A stretch of DNA of 64,000 nt from assembly GCF_043555985.1 (NCBI RefSeq), contig NZ_JBIGIC010000008.1, positions 124,001 through 188,000 on the forward strand, in the 5' to 3' direction. The stretch comes from Pelomonas candidula (lineage in GTDB: Bacteria; Pseudomonadota; Gammaproteobacteria; Burkholderiales; Burkholderiaceae_C). Below, in pieces: positions 43,139 through 51,267 of this stretch (position 1 is the stretch's first letter; each line of letters opens with the position of its first letter). The position numbers were made by a program, and so were the translations under genes. The notes under the pieces are model-generated. The model saw only the letters and a program-made list of their open reading frames with translations, did no database searches and had not been told where the DNA came from.

Positions 43139-43684
43139 ATGGCCGGCCACAAGCTCTTCTTCGCGCTGCGGCCCGACGAGGCTACGGCCGAGCGCATCGC
43201 GAGCATCGTCACGGCCGAGCATGAGGCGCGCGGGCTGGCGGCGCGTCTGCGGCCCAGCCGCGTCTTCCACATCACGCTGCACTACTTCGGCTGCTTCGAC
43301 GGCGAGCCCGATACGCACATCGTCGCCAGTGCCGAGCGGGCCGCGGCGGAGGTCGTGCGCCCGGCCTTTGATCTGAGCTTCGACCGCTTCACGAGCTGGG
43401 GCGGGCAGCGCGCCGCCAGGCACCCCTTCGTGCTGACTGGCGGCCAGGGCCTGGAAGCCGTGCGCGAGCTGCGTGACGCCCTTGTCGAGCGGCTGCTGGC
43501 TCATGGTCTGGCCGCGCCCGAGCGCGACTATGAGCCTCACCTGACGTTGCGCTACGACAAGCGGCCCGCACCGGCCTGGCCCATCGATCTGCCCGGCTGG
43601 ATCGCCAGCGACTTCGTGCTGATCAAGAGCCCGCAGGGGCTGACGCGGCACGACGTCATCGACCGCTGGCCGCTTCAGGGCTAG
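43139..43684 (+). CDS. thpR: RNA 2',3'-cyclic phosphodiesterase / 2'-5' RNA ligase ThpR
   Basis: A 181-residue 2H phosphoesterase. Both HxTx motifs are visible: FHITLHYFG (near residue 43) and YEPHLTLRYDK (near 130). The opening HKLFFALRPDEATAERI is typical. Members hydrolyse 2',3'-cyclic phosphates and can ligate tRNA halves in vitro; the physiological role is unclear. It is full length, with its own ATG right after the small membrane protein gene. Confidence 0.88.
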   Translation: MAGHKLFFALRPDEATAERIASIVTAEHEARGLAARLRPSRVFHITLHYFGCFDGEPDTHIVASAERAAAEVVRPAFDLSFDRFTSWGGQRAARHPFVLTGGQGLEAVRELRDALVERLLAHGLAAPERDYEPHLTLRYDKRPAPAWPIDLPGWIASDFVLIKSPQGLTRHDVIDRWPLQG

Positions 43685-43767
43685 TCCTACAGCCCGTGCC
43701 GCCGCCGGCCGACCGGCATGGCCGAGGGGCGGCGACACCATGGCGCATCCCTGACAAGGAGACACCA

Positions 43768-43947
43768 ATGCTCATCGTCAAACCCCTGATCGCCCTCATC
43801 GCTACCTCGGCCCTGGCCGCGACGCTGTTCCGGCACCTGAGCCACGGGCAGCGGCGCCCCAGCCGCGACGAACGCAGCCAGCACCGCGAAGACGTGCACC
43901 GCTGGGAAGGCGAGGGCGGCAATCTGCCGGCCCGGCCGCAGCGCTGA
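43768..43947 (+). CDS. Small hypothetical protein with N-terminal hydrophobic segment
   Basis: A 59-residue protein with a hydrophobic N-terminus (LIVKPLIALIATSALAATLF) and a strongly charged, Arg/Glu/His-rich C-terminal half (RPSRDERSQHREDVHRWEG). An AAGGAGA Shine-Dalgarno is 6 bases before the ATG at 43768, which is the main support for it being real. No family is recognised. It converges on the DUF72 gene with 14 bases between. Confidence 0.55.
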   Translation: MLIVKPLIALIATSALAATLFRHLSHGQRRPSRDERSQHREDVHRWEGEGGNLPARPQR

Positions 43948-43961
43948 GCACGGCCGGTGGT

Positions 43962-44969
43962 TCAGCCGCCGACGACGGCCTGCGCCAGCGCGCGCACGCT
44001 CAGCGGCGCCGACCCCTCGGCCTTGTTGGAGATGGTGACGAAGCAGTCCTGCCCGGCGCCGGCCGTGCCGCGGATGACGCGGGCCAGCTCGGCGCGTGTC
44101 CCGGGGTCGGGGTCCAGCATCTCGGCGAACTCGCCGTACTTCTTCTCCGCGTCCTCGTAGCCGTAGGCGCCGTGCAGGCGGTTCAGGTTCCAGCGCGCCA
44201 CCAGCGGCCCGGGCCACAGCGCGCGCAGCAGCGGCAACTGCTCGGCCAGCGGCGGCAGCTTGGGGTGCAGGCCCAGGCAGTAGGTCGCGCCGGCATCGCG
44301 CAGCAGCGCGGTGAGGTCTCGCGTCAGCCAGGCGGCGTCGCGCACTTCCACCGCCAGCACGCCGGTGGGTGGCTTCGGCAGCGCCAGCAGCAAGGCATGC
44401 AGCAGGTCGAACTGCTCGTTCATGCGGGCAAGCCGGCCGCCGGGCAGCGGGCTGATCTGGAACACCAGCGCTCCGAGCGTGGCGCCCAGGCCCTCGTAGG
44501 CGGGCTCGATGAAGTCCTGCAGCGCGGCCGTCGGGTCCAGGAACAGCGGATTGGGCTGCTGGCCGCGGCCGTCCTCGCTGCGCAGCAGCGCGTCGGTGAC
44601 GAGGCTGGGTGCCTTGACCGTGAAGCGGAAACCCGGCGGCACCTGCTCGGCATGGCGCTGGAACTCGCTGGCGGCCAGCGGTCGGTAGAAGCCCCGGTCG
44701 ATGCCCACGGCGCGCAGCAGCGGGTGCGCCGCGTAGGCCGGTAGCCCCGTTCGGGACAGCGTGGATTCGCTGTGCCTGCCGGCCCACACCAGCCCCTGCC
44801 AGCCGGGATAGCTCCACGTCGATGTGCCGAGGTGGACATGCGGCGACATCCTCGCAGCCAGCGCGACGTCGTCGGCCTGCGGTGGCGCGGGCTGCACGCT
44901 GCGCGTGCTTTTCCTGGGGGCGTCTGGCGCTTCGGGTGGCGCGCCGAACAGGTCGTCCTGCGCCGTCAT
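43962..44969 (-). CDS. DUF72 domain-containing protein
   Basis: A 335-residue protein of the DUF72/YecE family, which has a TIM-barrel fold. Family blocks are VHLGTSTWSYPGWQGLVW (near residue 45), FRFTVKAPSLVTDALL, LGALVFQISPLPGG and GVLAVEVRDAAWL. Function unknown; TIM-barrel endonuclease-like or sugar-binding roles have been proposed. The start overlaps the pxpA stop (ATGA), making it the last gene of the pxpBCA run. An N-terminal Pro/Ala-rich 40 residues precede the domain. Confidence 0.85.
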   Translation of the reverse strand: MTAQDDLFGAPPEAPDAPRKSTRSVQPAPPQADDVALAARMSPHVHLGTSTWSYPGWQGLVWAGRHSESTLSRTGLPAYAAHPLLRAVGIDRGFYRPLAASEFQRHAEQVPPGFRFTVKAPSLVTDALLRSEDGRGQQPNPLFLDPTAALQDFIEPAYEGLGATLGALVFQISPLPGGRLARMNEQFDLLHALLLALPKPPTGVLAVEVRDAAWLTRDLTALLRDAGATYCLGLHPKLPPLAEQLPLLRALWPGPLVARWNLNRLHGAYGYEDAEKKYGEFAEMLDPDPGTRAELARVIRGTAGAGQDCFVTISNKAEGSAPLSVRALAQAVVGG

Positions 44970-45715
44970 GGGCGCAGCTGCACACCGGCCTCGGTCAGCG
45001 CGTCGTGGATGGCGCGGGCGAAGGCGAGTGCATGCGGGCCGTCGCCGTGCAGGCAGATGGTCTCGGCGCGCAGCGGCACGGTCTCACCGGTGACGGCGAC
45101 GACGACGCCCTCGCGCACCATGCGCAGCGTGCGTGCGACGGCCTCGTCCACATCTTCGACGAAGGCGCCCGGCTGGCTGCGCGGCACGAGGCTGCCGTCG
45201 GCGCGATAGCCGCGGTCGGCGAACACCTCGGCCACCGCGCGCAGGCCGGCGCGCTCGGCGGCGCGCAGCAGCTCGCTGCCTGCCAGGCCGTAGAGGGCCA
45301 GCGAGGGGTTCACGTCCAGCACGGCGGTGGCGACGGCGTCGGCCAGCGCCGGGTCACGCGCGGCCTGGTTGTAGAGAGCGCCATGCGGCTTCACGTGGAG
45401 CAACCGGCCGCCGGCGGCGCGCACCAGGGCGTCCAGCGCGCCGATCTGGTAGATCAGGTCGGCGCGCACGTCGTCGGCGCTCAGCTGCATCTCGCGGCGG
45501 CCGAAGTTCTCGCGGTCGGGGTAGCTGGGGTGGGCGCCGATCACGACGCCGCGCTCCAGCGCGGCGGTGACGGTGCGCTGCATCAGCCGTGCATCGCCGG
45601 CATGCCAGCCGCAGGCGATGTTGGCGGAGCTGACGAGTGCCAGCAGTTCGGCGTCGTCAGGCGCGCCTTCGCCGAGGTCGGCGTTCAGGTCGACATGGAA
45701 GGCAGCGTCGTTCAC
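44966..45715 (-). CDS. pxpA: 5-oxoprolinase subunit PxpA (LamB/YcsF family)
   Basis: A 249-residue protein that with PxpB and PxpC opens 5-oxoproline (pyroglutamate) to glutamate using ATP. Signature regions are VDLNADLGEG near residue 8, SSANIACGWHAGD near 30, GAHPSYPDRENFGRR, LLHVKPHGALYNQA and EVFADRGYRADGSLVPR. The start is GTG at 45715, overlapping the pxpC stop (GTGA); the family N-terminus begins right there. The stop overlaps the DUF72 start. Confidence 0.93.
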   Translation of the reverse strand: MNDAAFHVDLNADLGEGAPDDAELLALVSSANIACGWHAGDARLMQRTVTAALERGVVIGAHPSYPDRENFGRREMQLSADDVRADLIYQIGALDALVRAAGGRLLHVKPHGALYNQAARDPALADAVATAVLDVNPSLALYGLAGSELLRAAERAGLRAVAEVFADRGYRADGSLVPRSQPGAFVEDVDEAVARTLRMVREGVVVAVTGETVPLRAETICLHGDGPHALAFARAIHDALTEAGVQLRP

Positions 45716-46632
45716 AGCCCGTTCCTCATCTGGTTCAGCAAAAGTTCTTGTGCACGCAGCGCGGCGCGGGCGTCGTCGGGCGTGCAGCGGCAGAAGCGGA
45801 GTTTCGCGCCCAGGCGTACCTGCCCCAGCTTCCAGAGGTCGGCGCGGATGACGACGCCGATCTTGGGATAGCCGCCTGTCGTCTGCGCATCGGCCAGCAG
45901 CACGATGGGCTGGCCCGACGGCGGCACCTGCACGACGCCGGGCAGCACGCCGTGCGACGGCAGGTCCTCGCCGCGTTCGCGCGTCAGCACCGGGCCGGCC
46001 AGGCGGTAGCCCATGCGGTTGCTCTGGGGTGTGATGGTCCAGTCGCTGGCCCAGAACGCGTCGCGGGCCTCGGCCGAGAAATCGTCGTACTCGGGGCCGG
46101 GCAGCACGCGCACGCTGGCGTCCCAGTCCGGCGGGCGCATGCCGACGGCGCGCGAGGGCAGGGCGGTGGCGGTGTTCAGCGGCAAGCGGTCGCCGTCGCG
46201 CAGCGCGCGCCCGTCCAGCCCGCCGAAGCCCGCCTTGATGTCGGTGCTGCGCGAGCCCAGCGCCGCGGGCACGGCGATGCCGCCGGTCACCGTCAGGTAG
46301 CTGCGCATGCGCTCGCGCGGCGCGGCGAGCTTGAGCGTCTGGCCGGCGCGCACACGCTGCCGCCACCAGGGCCGCATGGGGCGGCCGTCGAGCTGGGCGT
46401 CAGCGTCCGTGCCCGTGATGGCGATGCAGGCATCGGCATGAAAGCGCAGCGTCGCTGCGCCCAGCGTGAACTCCAGCCCCGCTGCGCCGACCGGATTGCC
46501 GACCAGCAGGTTGCCTGTGCGCAGCGCGAACTCGTCGAGCGCGCCGCACAGGCTCAGGCCCCGGTCGCGCCAGCCGGGGCGGCCGAGGTCCTGCACGGTG
46601 GTCAGCGGGCCGGCGCGGACGATCTCGATCAT
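45712..46632 (-). CDS. pxpC: 5-oxoprolinase subunit PxpC (KipA/AHS2 family)
   Basis: A 306-residue protein of the biotin-dependent carboxyltransferase-like AHS2 family. The opening MIEIVRAGPLTTVQDLGRPG is diagnostic; other blocks are GALDEFALRTGNLLVGNP, LEFTLGAATLRF, SDWTITPQSNRMGYRL and GYPKIGVVIRADLWKLGQV. It is full length and cytoplasmic. It overlaps pxpB (ATGA) and pxpA (GTGA). Confidence 0.93.
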   Translation of the reverse strand: MIEIVRAGPLTTVQDLGRPGWRDRGLSLCGALDEFALRTGNLLVGNPVGAAGLEFTLGAATLRFHADACIAITGTDADAQLDGRPMRPWWRQRVRAGQTLKLAAPRERMRSYLTVTGGIAVPAALGSRSTDIKAGFGGLDGRALRDGDRLPLNTATALPSRAVGMRPPDWDASVRVLPGPEYDDFSAEARDAFWASDWTITPQSNRMGYRLAGPVLTRERGEDLPSHGVLPGVVQVPPSGQPIVLLADAQTTGGYPKIGVVIRADLWKLGQVRLGAKLRFCRCTPDDARAALRAQELLLNQMRNGL

Positions 46633-47261
46633 GCGGGCACGAACCTCACACGGTCGCCCGGCGCCAGCACGGTGGGCGGCAGGGCATGCGGGTTGAAGAG
46701 GGGCAGCGACGTGCGGCCGATCAGCTGCCAGCCGCCGGGCGTGGCCAGCGGGTAGATGCCGGTCTGCGCGCCACCGATGCCGACACTGCCGGCCGGCACC
46801 GACGTGCGCGGCTCGGCGCGGCGCGGCGTGTGCAGCGACTCGTCCAGTCCGCCCAGGTAGGCGAAGCCGGGCTGGAAGCCGAGGAAGTAGACGACGTATT
46901 CGGACGCCGCATGGCGCTGCACGACCTCGTCGGTCGACAGCTCGCAATGGTTGGCGATATCAGCGAGGTCGGGGCCGTCGTAGGTCACCGGGATCTGCAC
47001 GAGACGGCCCAGCGCGCGGCGGCGCGGCGGTTGATCCCAGAGCTGCCTTGCGGCGGCTTCCAGTTCGGCGGCCTCGCTGTGGAGCGGATCGAACACCAGC
47101 GTCAGGTTGTTCATGCCGGGGATCAGCTCCTGCACGCTATCCACGCCGCCCAGCGCCGCCGCGAGCTGCCAGATGCGCTGCTGCTGTTCCAGCGAGACGG
47201 GTGCCGGCAGCGTGCAGCACAAGGCCGCCTCGCCGAGGGGATGGATCGACAACTCGCTCAT
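46629..47261 (-). CDS. pxpB: 5-oxoprolinase subunit PxpB (KipI/AHS1 family)
   Basis: A 210-residue protein with the AHS1 fold: SIHPLGEAALCCTLP at the N-terminus, VQELIPGMNNLTLVFDP, IPVTYDGPDLADIA, YVVYFLGFQPGFAYLGGLD and RTSVPAGSVGIGGAQTGIYP. It is the first gene of the pxpB-pxpC-pxpA-DUF72 run. The ATG at 47261 matches the family start; an upstream ATG at 47273 would add four residues. It is divergent from tadA across 115 bases. Confidence 0.93.
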   Translation of the reverse strand: MSELSIHPLGEAALCCTLPAPVSLEQQQRIWQLAAALGGVDSVQELIPGMNNLTLVFDPLHSEAAELEAAARQLWDQPPRRRALGRLVQIPVTYDGPDLADIANHCELSTDEVVQRHAASEYVVYFLGFQPGFAYLGGLDESLHTPRRAEPRTSVPAGSVGIGGAQTGIYPLATPGGWQLIGRTSLPLFNPHALPPTVLAPGDRVRFVPA

Positions 47262-47376
47262 GGATGAAAGCATGCCACGCGGCAACGCTGGGCCGGCCCA
47301 CGGCGCGCGGCGCCTCCCTGCCTTGGGCGATTTGCGTCACCGGGATTTGCGCCGCGTCGCCTAAACTGCCGCCCCG

Positions 47377-47919
47377 ATGACCGAGCCAATCTTCACGCCC
47401 GCCGACGAGTACGCGATGCGGCTCGCGCTGGACCAGGCGCAGAACGCCTGGCTGGTGGGCGAGGTGCCCGTCGGCGCCGTCATCACGCGGGGCGGCCAGG
47501 TCATCGCGACCGGCTACAACCGCCCGATCACGACGCACGACCCGACGGCCCACGCCGAGATCGTCGCGCTGCGCCACGCGGCCACGCTGCTGGAGAACTA
47601 CCGGCTGCCGGAGTGCGAGATCTTCATCACGCTGGAACCCTGCGCGATGTGCGCGATGGCACTGATGCATGCCCGCTTCAAGCGCGTCGTGTTCGCGGCG
47701 CCCGACCCCAAGACCGGCGTGGCGGGCTCCGTCATCGACCTGTTCGGCCAGCCGCTGCTGAATCACCACACGCGCGTTGAACGCGGGCTGATGGCCGAGG
47801 CCTCCGCCAAGCTGCTGCGCGAGTTCTTTGCCGAGCGGCGCGAGGCCGCCCGCGCGCGCCGCGCCGAGCGGCAAGGCCTGATCCCCACCGGCGAAGCCAC
47901 GCACCTGGACGAATCCTGA
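47377..47919 (+). CDS. tadA: tRNA-specific adenosine deaminase TadA
   Basis: A 180-residue zinc deaminase that converts A34 of tRNA-Arg(ACG) to inosine. The zinc-binding and catalytic residues are in PTAHAEIVALRHAA (His and Glu, near residue 60) and LEPCAMCAMALMHARF (two Cys, near 90). The VGEVPVGAVI motif is present. Its C-terminal tail is longer than usual, with an Arg-rich helix (AERREAARARRAERQG). The stop overlaps the ldcA start (TGATG). Confidence 0.95.
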   Translation: MTEPIFTPADEYAMRLALDQAQNAWLVGEVPVGAVITRGGQVIATGYNRPITTHDPTAHAEIVALRHAATLLENYRLPECEIFITLEPCAMCAMALMHARFKRVVFAAPDPKTGVAGSVIDLFGQPLLNHHTRVERGLMAEASAKLLREFFAERREAARARRAERQGLIPTGEATHLDES

Positions 47920-48917
47920 TGACCTCCTTGACCCTGTTCTCTCCGGCTGGTGCTGTCCCCAAGGCCGATGCCGTGAAGCGCGCTGCGAAGCGGCTCGCAC
48001 AGCTGGGCTTCGAGGTGGCCATCGACGCTGATGCCTTGTCGCGCCAGCAGCGCTTTGCGGGTGACGATGCCGCGCGCCTGACCGCGTTGCACCGCATCGC
48101 CGATGCGGCGCCGTCGGTCGCACTGGCGACGCGCGGCGGCTACGGCCTGACGCGCCTGCTGGACCAGATCGACTGGAGCCGCATCGCGAGCAGCATCGAG
48201 CGCGGCACGCGCTGGGTCGGCTACAGCGACCTCACCGCGCTGCAGAACGGCCTCATCGCCCGCCACAAGGGCCTGGCGATGTGGTCTGGCCCGCTGGCCT
48301 GCGACGACTTCGGCCGCACGGAGGCCGACGGCGGCGTCGACGAGATCACGCGCGACTGCTTCGTCGAGGCGATGAGCGGCGCTCTGGAGGCCGTGGGCTT
48401 TCGCGAGACCACCGGTGGCTTCGACGGCCTGGAGGCGCGAGGCCGGCTGTGGGGCGGCAACCTGACGGTGCTGTGCTCGCTGCTGGGCACGCCGCACTGG
48501 CCCAAGGTCAGGGGCGGTCTGCTGTTCCTGGAAGACGTCAACGAGCATCCCTACCGCGTCGAGCGCATGCTGTTGCAGCTGCAGCAGGCGGGCGTCATCG
48601 ACAACCAGGCCGCCGTGCTGCTGGGCGATTTCAGCGGTGCGGCGAAGACGCCCAACGACCGCGGTTACGGCCTCAAGGACGCCATTGCCGCGCTGCGTGC
48701 CTGCACGAAGACGCCGGTGCTGACCGGCCTGCCGTTCGGCCATGTGCGTACCAAAGTCTGCCTGCCGGTCGGCGGCACGGTGGAGCTGTACGTGCAGGGG
48801 CGCGAGGCCATCCTCGGCTGGCAGTCGGACCCGCGGCTGGCGCATGTGCACGAGCATGGCGACGACTGCGGCCCCGACTGCGGCCCCGACTGCGGTCACG
48901 ACCACGCCCATCACTGA
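47919..48917 (+). CDS. ldcA: LD-carboxypeptidase LdcA with Cys/His-rich tail
   Basis: A 332-residue S66 peptidase that removes the terminal D-Ala from murein tetrapeptides during recycling. The Ser nucleophile is in RWVGYSDLTALQNG (near residue 107), the Glu in LFLEDVNEHPYRVERML, and the His in TGLPFGHVRTK (near 275). Beyond the normal end (near residue 305) there is a tail with five His and three Cys (HVHEHGDDCG, PDCGPDCGHDHAHH), which looks like a metal-binding extension. Co-translated with tadA. Confidence 0.92.
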   Translation: MTSLTLFSPAGAVPKADAVKRAAKRLAQLGFEVAIDADALSRQQRFAGDDAARLTALHRIADAAPSVALATRGGYGLTRLLDQIDWSRIASSIERGTRWVGYSDLTALQNGLIARHKGLAMWSGPLACDDFGRTEADGGVDEITRDCFVEAMSGALEAVGFRETTGGFDGLEARGRLWGGNLTVLCSLLGTPHWPKVRGGLLFLEDVNEHPYRVERMLLQLQQAGVIDNQAAVLLGDFSGAAKTPNDRGYGLKDAIAALRACTKTPVLTGLPFGHVRTKVCLPVGGTVELYVQGREAILGWQSDPRLAHVHEHGDDCGPDCGPDCGHDHAHH

Positions 48918-48965
48918 AGTCACATCGGGTTTTCCGCGTCGCCCGGTCGCGGGAGCCCGGCCTGT

Positions 48966-48986
48966 ATAGACGGGTCGCCCGTCTAT
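48966..48986. promoter_or_regulatory. Perfect 21-bp inverted repeat upstream of the peptide ABC operon
   Basis: ATAGACGGG-TCG-CCCGTCTAT is a perfect 9-bp inverted repeat with a 3-base centre, 56 bases before the likely TTG start at 49042. Size and symmetry suit a dimeric repressor operator; the regulator is unknown. A stem with a 3-base loop in RNA is the alternative. Confidence 0.5.
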
Positions 48987-48998
48987 GATGCCGCCCGT

Positions 48999-49029
48999 CG
49001 CCTCGGCTTTCGCCGGGGCGTCGTGTTTT
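48999..49029 (+). terminator. Terminator-like hairpin in the leader of the ABC operon
   Basis: CGCCTCGGC (48999-49007) pairs with GCCGGGGCG (49012-49020), one G-T pair, around TTTC. TCGTGTTTT follows. It may end tadA-ldcA or attenuate the downstream operon. Confidence 0.5.
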
Positions 49030-49041
49030 GAGGGCGTCGTC

Positions 49042-51267
49042 TTGGGTGCAGTTCGCAGGTGGATCACGGGAGGGCTGGGCGCTGTGGCGTTCGCGCTGCT
49101 GGCCGGCTGCAACAACAGCCCCCACCCACACGGCGCGGCGCGCGAGAACACGCTGTTCATGGCCTTCGCGGAGCGCTCGCCGCGCTACCTGGACCCAACG
49201 TCGTCCTATGCCGCGCCCGAAAGCACCTACGTCTACGAGATCAGCGAGCCGCCCTACGGCTATCACCACCTCAAGCGGCCCTACACGCTGATCCCGCGCG
49301 CTGCCGAGGCGCTGGCCAAGCCCTATCTGCTGGACGCGCAGGGCAAGCGGCTGCCGGACGACGCGCCGGACGAGCAGGTGGCCGAGGCTGTCTACGACAT
49401 CCCTATCCGCCCGGGGCTGAAATGGTCGCCGCATCCGGCCTTCGCGAAGGATGCGCAAGGCAACTACCTCTACCACCACCTGAAGCCGGGCGAGCTGGGC
49501 GACAAGCGCAGCCCCTTCGACTTCAAGCAGCTGGGCACGCGCGAGGTCGTCGCCGAGGATTTCGTCTACGCGCTCAAGCGCCACGCCAGCCCGCGGCTGG
49601 AGGCACCGATGGCAGCGGTGTTCTCGGAGCACGTGATCGGGCTCAAGGACTACATGGCGCTGCTCAGGCGCGAGAGCGAAAAGCAGCTCAAGGGCCTGCC
49701 CGAGAACCTGGCCGACAAGCCCTTTCTGGACCTGCGCCGGTGGCCGCTGGCCGGCGCCCTGGCCGTCAACGACCACCTGCTGCGCATCCGCCTGAAAGGC
49801 CGCTACCCGCAGTGGCAGTACTGGCTGGCCACCAACTTCACGGCCGCCATTCCGTGGGAGGTGGACGCCTTCTACGCGCAGCCCGGCATGGCCGCCAACT
49901 CGCTGAGCTGGAACCAGTGGCCGGTCGGCAGCGGCCCGTTCATGATGACCGAGTACGTGCAGGATCGCCGCCACGTGATGAGCCGCAATCCGAACTACCG
50001 CGTCGATACCTACCCCTGCGACGGTAGCCCCGGCGATGCCGAGGCCGGCCTGCTGGCCGACTGCGGCAAGCGCATGCCCTTCGTCGACAAGGTCGTGGCC
50101 ATCAACGTGAAGGAGAAGGTGCCCATCAAGGAGCTGTTCAAGCAGGGCTACCTGGACCTGCCCGAGATGGACCGCGCCGACTGGGGGGTCAACCTCGCGG
50201 TGGACCGCGACGACTCCGACGAAGTGAAAGCCTTCTTCGACGAGCGCGGCTTCCGTCTGCCGATGGCCGTGGACATCACGAACTGGTACCTCGGCTTCAA
50301 CTGGCTGGACCCGGTCGTCGGCCGCGGCGACACGCCCGAGCAGCAGAAGCGCAACCGCGCGCTGCGCCAGGCCATCTCCATCGCCATCGACTGGGAGGAG
50401 GGCTATGGCCGCATCTTCCGCGATCAGGGCGGCGACGCCGCGCACGGGCCCATTCCGCCGGGCGTGTTCGGCTCCAGGGAGGGCCAGCCGGGCGAGTTCA
50501 ACCCGGTCACGCATCGTCTGGTGAACGGCAAGGTCGAGCGCCGGCCCATCGAGGATGCGCTCAAGCTGATGGAGGAGGCCGGCTACCCTGGCGGACGTGA
50601 TGCGAAGACGGGCAAGCCGCTGGTGCTGAACTACGACTTCCAGCGCGTCATCACACCGGAGCTGAAGGCGCAGAACGACTGGATGGTGCGCCAGTTTGCC
50701 AAGCTGGGCATCCAGCTGGACATCCGCGCGACCGATTTCAACCAGTTCCAGGAAAAGATCCTCAAGGGCAAGCACCAGATCTTCTGGTGGGGCTGGTTCG
50801 CCGACTATCCCGACGCCGAGAACTTCCTGTTCCTGCTCTACGGTCCCAACAGCAAGAGCCTGCACGAGGGCGAGAACACGGCCAACTACGCCAACCCGGA
50901 GTTCGACCGGCTGTTCCGCAAGCTGCAGTCGCTGGAAGACGGGCCGCAGAAGGCGCAGGTGATGGCGCAGCTGAACGACATCGTGCGGCAGGACGCGCCG
51001 TGGGCGTTCGGCTTCTGGAGCTACTCGGGGCTGGCCTTCCAGCACTGGGTCTACAACGGCAAGCCGGGCGTCGTCGTGCGCGACCGCGCGCGCTACTTGC
51101 GCGTGGACGCCGGGGAGCGCTCCCGCAAGGTCGCCGAGTGGAACCAGCCGGTCTGGTGGCCGCTGCTGGTGCTGGTGGCGGGCGGAGTGGCGATCTTCAT
51201 CGCCACGCGCCGTGCGTGGCGGGCGCGCGAGACGGCGACGGCGCTGGTGAGCGGGGAGGCCGCCTGA
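49042..51267 (+). CDS. Peptide-type ABC transporter substrate-binding lipoprotein with C-terminal membrane anchor
   Basis: A 741-residue extracytoplasmic solute-binding protein of family 5 (DppA/OppA/YejA type). An N-terminal lipoprotein signal ends in FALLAGC (Cys near residue 22). SBP family blocks include ISEPPYGYHHLKRPY, GTREVVAEDFVYALKRH, NWLDPVVGRGD and NQFQEKILKGKHQIFWWGW then FADYPDAENFLF. It also has a C-terminal transmembrane helix (WWPLLVLVAGGVAIFIATR) and a short cytoplasmic tail, unusual for this family. TTG at 49042 is favoured because GAGGG lies 8 bases upstream; ATG at 48985 lies inside the palindrome. The stop overlaps the first permease (TGATG). Confidence 0.85.
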   Translation: MGAVRRWITGGLGAVAFALLAGCNNSPHPHGAARENTLFMAFAERSPRYLDPTSSYAAPESTYVYEISEPPYGYHHLKRPYTLIPRAAEALAKPYLLDAQGKRLPDDAPDEQVAEAVYDIPIRPGLKWSPHPAFAKDAQGNYLYHHLKPGELGDKRSPFDFKQLGTREVVAEDFVYALKRHASPRLEAPMAAVFSEHVIGLKDYMALLRRESEKQLKGLPENLADKPFLDLRRWPLAGALAVNDHLLRIRLKGRYPQWQYWLATNFTAAIPWEVDAFYAQPGMAANSLSWNQWPVGSGPFMMTEYVQDRRHVMSRNPNYRVDTYPCDGSPGDAEAGLLADCGKRMPFVDKVVAINVKEKVPIKELFKQGYLDLPEMDRADWGVNLAVDRDDSDEVKAFFDERGFRLPMAVDITNWYLGFNWLDPVVGRGDTPEQQKRNRALRQAISIAIDWEEGYGRIFRDQGGDAAHGPIPPGVFGSREGQPGEFNPVTHRLVNGKVERRPIEDALKLMEEAGYPGGRDAKTGKPLVLNYDFQRVITPELKAQNDWMVRQFAKLGIQLDIRATDFNQFQEKILKGKHQIFWWGWFADYPDAENFLFLLYGPNSKSLHEGENTANYANPEFDRLFRKLQSLEDGPQKAQVMAQLNDIVRQDAPWAFGFWSYSGLAFQHWVYNGKPGVVVRDRARYLRVDAGERSRKVAEWNQPVWWPLLVLVAGGVAIFIATRRAWRARETATALVSGEAA

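Noticed and set aside
48985..49041. ATG at 48985 as start of the peptide-binding lipoprotein
   Set aside because: It lies inside the palindrome and would place a hairpin within the coding region and a cysteine before the lipobox; TTG at 49042 has the better Shine-Dalgarno.
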